Part shown: piece after piece, positions 1-5,016 of the stretch | How positions within the stretch are numbered: position 1 is the first letter of the stretch | How the letters are laid out: each line of letters opens with the position of its first letter | Source: Lachnospiraceae bacterium | Lineage (GTDB): Bacteria > Bacillota > Clostridia > Lachnospirales > Lachnospiraceae | NCBI GenBank assembly: GCA_015057205.1 | Contig: SVEW01000140.1 | Coordinates: forward strand, 1-5,640 | Reading direction: 5' to 3' | Length of the DNA stretch: 5,640 nt | Position numbers and translations under genes: made by a program | Notes under the pieces: generated by a model | The model's input: only the letters and a program-made list of their open reading frames with translations | What the model was told of the DNA's origin: nothing | Databases searched by the model: none

Positions 1-24
1 TCAAAGCCATCATTTTGGGGATGA
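1..24 (+). CDS. Possible 3' end of an upstream gene (partial, last 7 codons)
   Basis: Frame 1 reads S-K-P-S-F-W-G and then TGA at 22-24, immediately before the large hairpin at 24-77. A stop codon just ahead of a terminator is what the end of a plus-strand gene would look like. The evidence is positional only: the other two plus frames are also open here and stop at 45-47 and 50-52, inside the hairpin. Too little protein is present to suggest a family. Confidence 0.2.
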   Translation, partial: SKPSFWG

Positions 25-77
25 AAAAGGGGGCCTCGCCCAGATGATTTAATCATCTAGTGCGACAGCCCCTTTTT
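24..77 (+). terminator. Compound hairpin, probable intrinsic (possibly bidirectional) terminator
   Basis: The outer arms AAAAAGGGG (24-32) and CCCCTTTTT (69-77) are exactly complementary. Inside them TCGC (36-39) pairs with GCGA (62-65), and AGATGATT (42-49) pairs with AATCATCT (51-58), giving a small apical loop. A T5 run ends the right arm and an A5 run starts the left arm, so transcripts from either direction would carry a GC-rich stem with a U-tract. No gene reads into it from the right within this window, so the likely client is a plus-strand gene ending at or before position 24. Confidence 0.72.
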
Positions 78-433
78 GTCGGTTAGTTAGTGGAAAACCA
101 GGTCAGAATATCTCGAAAAAATTACCGGATTTGAATTTTACATGCGAAGTAATGAAGATGAGTTTGTTGGCACGTAGGTGAAAAATACCGGTTCCGCGCC
201 CAGTGAGCAAAATGACTTGTTTGGAAGGTAAAGGAGGAGCTTGTTATGAGGGGCGATTACATGCCAATTCAAGAGAAACGAGAAAAAAGAAGGTAAGAGG
301 ATGGGAAGAATGGCGGAAGGCTTACGGGCCAAAGATAAAAAATCAATAGAACGGAAGGTAAAAATGAAATCCGGTAAATTCGGGTTACGTCTGAATTTAT
401 AAAATAGCGCGAAAGGCACGTAAGCTGCAATAA
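78..433. other. Unassigned purine-rich intergenic region, no recognised gene
   Basis: This stretch of about 355 bases lies between the compound terminator and the terminator of the CPBP gene. The plus strand is rich in A and G, which by itself leaves the minus strand open over long spans. Plus-strand frames are broken by many stops. The short open stretches seen are 88-177 (containing an ATG at 142), 212-349 (45 codons from ATG, no ribosome site), 246-296 (16 codons with a good ribosome site) and 301-402 (33 codons, lysine/arginine rich, possible ATG at 301 or 310). None encodes a family I recognise. I see no tRNA, rRNA, SRP RNA, RNase P RNA or T-box signature. It could be plain spacer, the decayed remains of a gene, or an untested small RNA locus. 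Confidence 0.4.
246..296 (+). CDS. Possible 16-residue basic peptide ORF
   Basis: An AGGAGG at 232-237 lies 8 bases before an ATG at 246, which is ideal spacing for Firmicute initiation. The frame reads M-R-G-D-Y-M-P-I-Q-E-K-R-E-K-R-R and then TAA. The peptide is strongly basic at its C-terminal end, with no hydrophobic segment. No clear promoter is visible upstream and no plus-strand gene follows that it could lead or attenuate. In a purine-rich stretch an AGGAGG can arise by chance, so this is offered only because the ribosome site is so well placed. It could equally be a remnant of a gene that has lost its frame. Confidence 0.15.
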   Translation: MRGDYMPIQEKREKRR

Positions 434-454
434 AGGGAGCCTACATGGCTCCCT
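434..454 (-). terminator. Intrinsic terminator of the CPBP protease gene, overlapping its stop codon
   Basis: On the minus strand an 8-bp perfect stem, AGGGAGCC / GGCTCCCT, encloses the 5-base loop ATGTA and is followed by TTATTGCAGC. With the last T of the stem this gives a short, interrupted U-tract. The TAG stop codon of the CPBP gene (441-443) lies across the loop and the second arm of the stem, so the last codons and the terminator share the same bases. On the plus strand the hairpin is followed by a weaker TCTTGTATT run, so it might also stop transcripts arriving from the left. Confidence 0.8.
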
Positions 455-1301
455 CTTGTATTCTAATGGATGTGCGATATAGGATGCATCCGGAAATAGC
501 AACGGTCAAACCGATTACACCAACCAACACATAGGCTGAAGTGGTGGAATTCTTCAAAGGCATTAGCGGAACCATGGTTCCAAAGAGATTGAATGCCATG
601 TGGAAGAAAATCGGAATCCAGATATTCTTCGCAGTATGATAAATGTATCCGATAACAATACCTACCAAAAAGGCATAAGAGCTTTGCACCAGGTTCATGT
701 GTAACAAACCAAATAGCAGTGCCTGAAACAGGTTTGCAAGCCAGAAAGGCATTGCTTTGTTGGCGTAATGTAAGGTAACACCACGGTTAAGAAATTCTTC
801 GTGGATTGGTGCAACGATAACGCCGTAAATAATCAGGACGGCGTAACCAACCGGTGTGCTGTCCGGAAAACTAAGAACATCGTTGTATTTTTCAAAAATT
901 CCAGGCATCAATGGCTCTAATATAGAGTAGAAATAGTTGATGGAAAGTTGTAAACCAACAACCATTAAAATAAGTCCGCCTACGGAATAAGGGGTTAGTG
1001 TTCTCTTAACCGGATAATCTTCTTTATAGTTGTGTACCCGGCGGTACCAGATGCAGAACAGGGTTAAACTAACAAGTCCCCAGACTGCAGTTACATAAAT
1101 CGCATAGTCAGAGTGGGTCATCATATGAATGAGCCACTGATACATGTTCTGTCCGGTTGTTGGCAACTTTCCTTTATAGCCAAGAAACCAGAAATAATAT
1201 ACGGTGACGGGAATTGTCACGGCAACCTGGATACCGATGGTTATTAGAATCGGCAAGCAACTAAACAGAATCTGTCCAACTTTATGAAAAAATCGTTTCA
1301 T
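441..1301 (-). CDS. CPBP family intramembrane glutamic protease (CAAX/ABI superfamily)
   Basis: A complete protein of 286 residues. All three hallmark motifs of the CPBP (Rce1-like, 'Abi') family are present: EExxxR as E168-E169-F-L-N-R173, FxxxH as F197-G-L-L-H201, and HxxxN as H234-M-A-F-N238. In this family these residues form the membrane-embedded active site. About eight hydrophobic segments are visible, near residues 11-40, 67-86, 105-125, 152-167, 186-202, 208-222, 228-243 and 255-274, so it should be a multi-spanning inner-membrane protein. Start: an ATG at 1350 in the same frame would add 17 residues, but the -10 element lies inside that extension, while the ATG at 1301 has AAAGGAG 7 bases upstream. 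The gene is transcribed divergently from dnaE and is monocistronic here, with its own promoter and terminator. Family members include prenyl-protein proteases and bacteriocin-immunity proteins. Nothing nearby (no bacteriocin precursor or ABC exporter) identifies the substrate, so the biological role is unknown. Confidence 0.94.
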   Translation of the reverse strand: MKRFFHKVGQILFSCLPILITIGIQVAVTIPVTVYYFWFLGYKGKLPTTGQNMYQWLIHMMTHSDYAIYVTAVWGLVSLTLFCIWYRRVHNYKEDYPVKRTLTPYSVGGLILMVVGLQLSINYFYSILEPLMPGIFEKYNDVLSFPDSTPVGYAVLIIYGVIVAPIHEEFLNRGVTLHYANKAMPFWLANLFQALLFGLLHMNLVQSSYAFLVGIVIGYIYHTAKNIWIPIFFHMAFNLFGTMVPLMPLKNSTTSAYVLVGVIGLTVAISGCILYRTSIRIQEGAM

Positions 1302-1308
1302 TATGAAT

Positions 1309-1315
1309 CTCCTTT
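1309..1315 (-). promoter_or_regulatory. Ribosome binding site that sets the CPBP start
   Basis: On the minus strand AAAGGAG is followed by 7 bases and then ATG (1301). This supports the 286-residue start over the in-frame ATG at 1350, which has no comparable site. Confidence 0.85.
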
Positions 1316-1331
1316 TTGTCTCAATAGATTC

Positions 1332-1340
1332 ATTATAGCA
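1332..1340 (-). promoter_or_regulatory. Extended -10 promoter of the CPBP gene
   Basis: The minus strand reads TGCTATAAT: a perfect TATAAT with a TGn extension directly upstream. No good -35 hexamer is found 16-19 bases further upstream (TAGCGC at 17 bp), which fits an extended -10 promoter that does not need one. Transcription would start near 1325, leaving a leader of roughly 24 bases that holds little more than the ribosome site, so there is no room for a leader riboswitch. Confidence 0.7.
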
Positions 1341-1367
1341 TACTACATTCATTTGCGCTAGTTTGGG

Positions 1368-1396
1368 TTTTCATGTGTTTGTAAATATGGTATACT
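1368..1396 (+). promoter_or_regulatory. Sigma-A-type promoter of dnaE
   Basis: A -35-like TTTTCA (1368-1373, 4 of 6 matches to TTGACA), a 17-bp spacer and a -10 TATACT (1391-1396, 5 of 6), with TGG directly ahead of the -10 giving an extended -10. Transcription would begin around 1403, about 35 bases before the dnaE ATG. It lies only some 50 bases from the opposing CPBP -10 element. Confidence 0.65.
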
Positions 1397-1438
1397 AGTG
1401 TAACAATGCGGTAGATTCGCGAAAAGGGAGAAACAATT

Positions 1439-2287
1439 ATGGCATTTGCACATTTGCACGTCCATACAGAATTTAGTTTGTTGGACGGTTCGAATAAAAT
1501 TAAAGAATGCGTAGCAAGGGTGAAGGAACTGGGCATGGATAGTGTAGCCATTACGGATCACGGAGTCATGTATGGTGTCATCGATTTTTACCGTGCAGCG
1601 AGAGAAGCAGGCATACGTCCGGTGATTGGTTGTGAGGTATATGTGGCACCGGGATCGCGGTTTGATCGGGAGGCAGGTGCAGGAGAGGATCGCTATTATC
1701 ATCTGGTGCTACTTGCGGAGAACAATGAAGGATATGCAAATCTGATGAAAATTGTTTCCCGTGGATTTACGGAAGGATTTTATTATAAGCCCCGTGTGGA
1801 TTACGAAGTGCTGGAAGAGTTCCACGAAGGAATCATTTGTTTGTCGGCGTGTCTGGCGGGAGAAGTGCAAAAAGAACTGGCAAGAGACCGGTATCAGGAG
1901 GCCAGGGAAGCGGCTCTTCGTTACCAGAAGATTTTCGGGAAAAACAATTTTTTCCTGGAATTACAAGACCATGGAATTCCGGAGCAGCGTAAGGTCAATC
2001 AGCAGTTAATGCGGTTGAGTCAAGATACGGGAATTGAGTTGGTGGCAACCAATGATGTGCACTATACTTTTGCAGAGGATGCAGAGGCACATGACATTTT
2101 GCTGTGTATCCAGACCGGTAAGAAATTAGCAGATGAGAACCGTATGCGTTACGAGGGGGGACAGTACTACATCAAATCCGAAGATGAGATGAAAACGCTG
2201 TTTCCATATGCTTTAGAGGCCCTTGAGAATACAGAGAAAATTGCAAAACGATGCAATGTTGAGATAGAATTCGGTGTAACCAAGTGA
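1439..2287 (+). CDS. dnaE: DnaE, N-terminal part: PHP domain (282 residues to the in-frame TGA)
   Basis: This is the segment upstream of the internal stop. It corresponds closely to one structural unit, the PHP (polymerase and histidinol phosphatase) domain. Likely metal ligands are all present: H7 and H9 in H-V-H-T, D16, D40-H41 in I-T-D-H-G, E66 in G-C-E-V-Y, H88 in Y-Y-H-L-V, C138 in S-A-C-L-A-G-E, and D206/H208 in T-N-D-V-H-Y. E. coli DnaE has lost several of these, whereas the intact set is found in DnaE proteins whose PHP domain binds metals and, in Thermus and Mycobacterium, acts as a 3'-5' proofreading nuclease. Proofreading here is inference. If translation really stopped at the TGA, the product would be an isolated PHP domain without polymerase activity. 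Confidence 0.88.
   Translation: MAFAHLHVHTEFSLLDGSNKIKECVARVKELGMDSVAITDHGVMYGVIDFYRAAREAGIRPVIGCEVYVAPGSRFDREAGAGEDRYYHLVLLAENNEGYANLMKIVSRGFTEGFYYKPRVDYEVLEEFHEGIICLSACLAGEVQKELARDRYQEAREAALRYQKIFGKNNFFLELQDHGIPEQRKVNQQLMRLSQDTGIELVATNDVHYTFAEDAEAHDILLCIQTGKKLADENRMRYEGGQYYIKSEDEMKTLFPYALEALENTEKIAKRCNVEIEFGVTK
2285..2287 (+). other. In-frame TGA at codon 283 of dnaE
   Basis: The reading is ...G-V-T-K-TGA-P-R-Y-P-V-P-E-G.... Related clostridial DnaE proteins, as I recall them, have a leucine at this place (T-K-L-P). TTA (Leu) to TGA is one T-to-G change, and TTA is a common leucine codon in this gene. TGA also serves as the normal terminator of this same gene at 4916-4918, and tryptophan is written TGG throughout, so a reassigned code is unlikely. 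Confidence 0.93.
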
Positions 2288-2353
2288 CCGCGTTATCCGG
2301 TACCGGAGGGCTACACCAGTTGGGAATACTTAAATGAATTATGTTTACAAGGC

Positions 2354-4918
2354 TTGCAAAAGCGCTACCCGGACAAGTGGGAAGAGGTTAAAGCGCAGCT
2401 GGATTTTGAGTTAAATACCATAAAGACCATGGGGTATGTGGATTACTTCTTGATTGTATGGGATTTTATTCATTATGCCAGAAGCAAGGATATTATGGTT
2501 GGACCGGGACGAGGCAGTGCGGCAGGAAGTATAGTAGCTTATACCCTTGGGATTACCAATATCGATCCCCTTCGCTATAATTTGATTTTTGAACGATTCT
2601 TAAATCCGGAACGTGTAACCATGCCGGATATCGACGTGGATTTCTGCTTTGAAAGACGGCAGGAAGTGATTGATTATGTTGGAGAATTCTACGGGGAAGG
2701 CAAAGTGGTACAGATTGTAACCTTTGGAACCATGGCAGCTAAGAATGCCATTCGGGACGTAGGCCGCGTCATGGATTTGCCTTACTCGTTTGTGGATACG
2801 ATTAGTAAGGCCATTCCCAATGAGCTTAACATGACCATTACCAAAGCGTTAGCCATGAATCCGGATCTTAAGAAAATGTATGATGGGGATGAACAGGTTA
2901 AGAAGTTGATTGACATGTCCTTGCGCTTAGAGGGACTGCCGCGACACACGTCTATGCATGCGGCGGGGGTGGTTATTAGTCAGTTGCCGGTAGAGGAGTA
3001 TGTGCCGTTGTCGAAAGCATCGGATGGTTCTGTGACTACCCAGTACACCATGACGACCTTAGAGGAATTGGGTCTTTTAAAAATGGACTTCTTGGGCCTG
3101 CGAACCCTGACGGTGATTCAGAATGCCATGAAAAATGCCAAGGCAAGCTGTGGCGTAGACATTGACATTGATAACATTGATTTTAACGATAAAAACGTAT
3201 TAAATATGATTGGTGCCGGCAAGACCATGGGTGTTTTCCAGTTGGAAAGTCCGGGAATGACGGGATTTTTCAAGGAATTAAAGCCCCAGACCTTAGAAGA
3301 TATTATAGCGGGAATTTCTTTGTATCGTCCGGGACCTATGGACTTTATTCCGGCTTATCTTAAGGGAAAAAATCATCCGGAAGACGTAACCTATGAATGT
3401 CCGCAGTTAGAACCGATTTTGAAGCCAACCTATGGCTGTATCGTATACCAGGAGCAGGTTATGCAAATTGTGCGTGACCTGGCAGGATATTCCTGGGGAC
3501 GAAGCGATTTGGTACGCCGTGCCATGAGTAAGAAGAAGGCGGCGGTTATGGAAAAAGAGCGCCAGAACTTTGTTTACGGTAATGAAGAAGAGGGCGTAAA
3601 GGGTTGTATTGCCAATGGAATCGATGAAAAAGTGGCAAATCATATTTACGATGAAATGATTGATTTTGCCAAGTATGCATTTAATAAATCCCATGCAGCA
3701 GGGTATGCTGTGGTGGCTTATCAGACCGCATGGCTGAAATACTATTATCCGGTAGAGTACATGGCGGCGCTGATGACTTCGGTGCTTGGGAATGCCAGTA
3801 AAGTTTCTGAGTATATCATGGCCTGTCGGCAGATGGGAATTGAAGTTTTGCCGCCGGATATTAATGCCGGAGAAGCGGTTTTTAGTGTACAAAATGGCAA
3901 AATTCGTTATGGATTATCTGCTATTAAGAGCGTGGGGCGTCCGGTGATTGATGCCATTATTGAGAACCGTCATCAATACGGAGAATTTCGTTCTTTGTCT
4001 GATTTTATAAGTCGTATGAACAACGGGGAAATTAATAAGCGAAGTGTAGAGAATTTTATTAAAGCAGGTGCGTTTGATTCGCTGGATATCAATCGCCATG
4101 CGGCAACGCTTGTATATCCGATGATGATGGATGCCATGAATAAGGAAAAAAAGACGTCATTGGCGGGACAGATGAGCCTGTTTGATTTTGCTCCGGAAGA
4201 AGAGAAGGCGAATTATGAGATTAAAATTCCGCAGGTGGCAGAATTTCCAAAAGCAGAATGTCTGGCTTTTGAGAAGGATGTGCTTGGGGTGTATATTTCC
4301 GGCCACCCTTTAGATGAATATGAGGAAAAATGGCGAAAGAACATTACCAATACCACCGCAGAATTTTTGCTTGACGAAGAGCTAATGGCGCCAAGGGTTA
4401 GAGATGGTGCTACTACCCTTGTGGGTGGCATGGTGGTGGATTGTGTCATTAAATATACCAAAACCAATAAGACCATGGCATTTTTGACGATCGAAGATTT
4501 GCTTGGAACCGTAGAAGTGATTGTTTTTCCGCGGGAATACGAGAAATATCGTCAAATTCTCTCGGAAGATGCAAAGATTTTCGTGCGGGGACGCGTTAGC
4601 GTAGAAGAGGATAAAAATGCCAAGATTATTTGTGAGGCAGTGGTGGATTTCGAAGATGTAGGACGTCAGGTGTGGCTGAAATTCCCGGATAAGGAAACCT
4701 ACGATGCCAAAAGTGGAGAACTGTTTACTCTTTTGGCGGAATCGGACGGTAAAGATGAGATTATTATCTATTTGGAAAAGGAAAAAGCAAAGAAAAAATT
4801 GCCTCCGAATCGGAATATTTTGGCGAATGAGGAAACTTTGTCAAAGTTATATGGATTTTTGGAAAAGGACGCGGTACGTGTTGTAGAGAAATCTATGACA
4901 AATGGGTATAAGTCGTGA
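2354..4918 (+). CDS. dnaE: DnaE, C-terminal part: polymerase core, HhH, clamp-binding motif and OB fold
   Basis: This is the open frame after the internal TGA; 2354 (TTG) is merely the first possible initiator and has no convincing ribosome site, so it is not a natural start. Residue numbers follow the intact protein. G-P-G-R-G-S-A-A-G-S (355-364) is the nucleotide-binding loop. P-D-I-D-V-D-F (396-402) carries catalytic Asp397 and Asp399. R-H-T-S-M-H-A-A-G (502-510) and K-M-D-F-L-G-L-R follow, with the third catalytic aspartate at 550. The fingers include Y-R-P-G-P-M-D-F and A-F-N-K-S-H-A-A-G-Y. A helix-hairpin-helix region starts near I-R-Y-G-L-S-A-I-K-S-V-G (about 823-834). Q-M-S-L-F (911-915, bases 4169-4183) matches the beta-clamp binding motif QxxLF. 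An OB-fold domain occupies roughly 990-1070. No further frame damage or missing catalytic residue is seen. Confidence 0.9.
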   Translation: MQKRYPDKWEEVKAQLDFELNTIKTMGYVDYFLIVWDFIHYARSKDIMVGPGRGSAAGSIVAYTLGITNIDPLRYNLIFERFLNPERVTMPDIDVDFCFERRQEVIDYVGEFYGEGKVVQIVTFGTMAAKNAIRDVGRVMDLPYSFVDTISKAIPNELNMTITKALAMNPDLKKMYDGDEQVKKLIDMSLRLEGLPRHTSMHAAGVVISQLPVEEYVPLSKASDGSVTTQYTMTTLEELGLLKMDFLGLRTLTVIQNAMKNAKASCGVDIDIDNIDFNDKNVLNMIGAGKTMGVFQLESPGMTGFFKELKPQTLEDIIAGISLYRPGPMDFIPAYLKGKNHPEDVTYECPQLEPILKPTYGCIVYQEQVMQIVRDLAGYSWGRSDLVRRAMSKKKAAVMEKERQNFVYGNEEEGVKGCIANGIDEKVANHIYDEMIDFAKYAFNKSHAAGYAVVAYQTAWLKYYYPVEYMAALMTSVLGNASKVSEYIMACRQMGIEVLPPDINAGEAVFSVQNGKIRYGLSAIKSVGRPVIDAIIENRHQYGEFRSLSDFISRMNNGEINKRSVENFIKAGAFDSLDINRHAATLVYPMMMDAMNKEKKTSLAGQMSLFDFAPEEEKANYEIKIPQVAEFPKAECLAFEKDVLGVYISGHPLDEYEEKWRKNITNTTAEFLLDEELMAPRVRDGATTLVGGMVVDCVIKYTKTNKTMAFLTIEDLLGTVEVIVFPREYEKYRQILSEDAKIFVRGRVSVEEDKNAKIICEAVVDFEDVGRQVWLKFPDKETYDAKSGELFTLLAESDGKDEIIIYLEKEKAKKKLPPNRNILANEETLSKLYGFLEKDAVRVVEKSMTNGYKS

Positions 4919-4944
4919 CGATTTTATGGAAACTCTCAGAATTA

Positions 4945-4973
4945 TTGATTTTTACGTGGAAAAGTAATAAAAT
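4945..4973 (+). promoter_or_regulatory. Sigma-A-type promoter of pfkA
   Basis: TTGATT (4945-4950, 4 of 6 to TTGACA), a 17-bp spacer and TAAAAT (4968-4973, 5 of 6 to TATAAT). It lies in the 98-base dnaE-pfkA gap and would start transcripts near 4980, about 37 bases ahead of the pfkA ATG. No intrinsic terminator is visible in the gap, so dnaE transcripts could also run into pfkA. Confidence 0.6.
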
Positions 4974-5016
4974 AAAGGACAAATATTACATGTAGTTAGA
5001 AACAGGAGGTAAAGAA

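Larger units (their letters stand above)
1439..4918 (+). pseudogene. dnaE: DNA polymerase III subunit alpha (DnaE), full length but interrupted by an in-frame TGA
   Basis: The whole gene spans 1,159 codons before its normal TGA stop, the usual size for clostridial DnaE. It encodes the alpha-type replicative polymerase (C-family) that copies DNA at the fork. In Bacillus the homologue extends primers and hands over to PolC, and that division of labour may apply here. Initiation at ATG 1439 is supported by GGGAG (1426-1430) 8 bases upstream and by alignment of the first residues with the PHP domain start (A-H-L-H-V-H-T). Domain order: PHP (about 1-280), palm and thumb with catalytic Asp397, Asp399 and Asp550, fingers, helix-hairpin-helix, clamp-binding motif and OB fold. 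Codon 283 is TGA, yet the frame is unchanged on either side and sequence conservation continues without a gap. I class it as interrupted; a base-call or assembly error in an otherwise working gene is at least as likely as true inactivation, since dnaE is essential in the Firmicutes where it has been studied. No terminator follows before pfkA. Confidence 0.9.

Noticed and set aside
138..419. 93-codon minus-strand ORF
   Set aside because: It begins with GTG without a ribosome site, its hydrophobic and Pro/Ser/Phe-rich composition is what the complement of purine-rich DNA yields, and it resembles no family I know. The overlapping minus-strand ORF at 269-502 is rejected on the same grounds; it also runs through the CPBP terminator.
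169..422. Direct repeat GGCACGTA at 169-176 and 415-422 as target-site duplication
   Set aside because: Eight bases recurring once at this distance can be chance, and no transposase remnant or matching terminal repeats adjoin them.
441..1301. CPBP gene as part of a defence or bacteriocin-immunity system
   Set aside because: No bacteriocin precursor, exporter, toxin or defence gene is in the window; its neighbours are housekeeping genes.
1302..1352. Longer CPBP protein starting at ATG 1350
   Set aside because: The extension is polar, has no ribosome site and contains the -10 promoter element; ATG 1301 has a well-spaced AAAGGAG.
2285..2307. TGA as selenocysteine, with the 12-bp palindrome at 2296-2307 as an insertion element
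   Set aside because: The expected residue is leucine, not a redox cysteine, and the short 4-bp stem with loop GTAC lacks the bulge and apical features of bacterial SECIS elements. The palindrome simply encodes the conserved Y-P-V-P-E segment.
2285..4918. Genetic code with TGA reassigned
   Set aside because: TGA is the natural stop of dnaE at 4916-4918, tryptophans are TGG throughout, and only one internal TGA occurs in over 1,600 codons.
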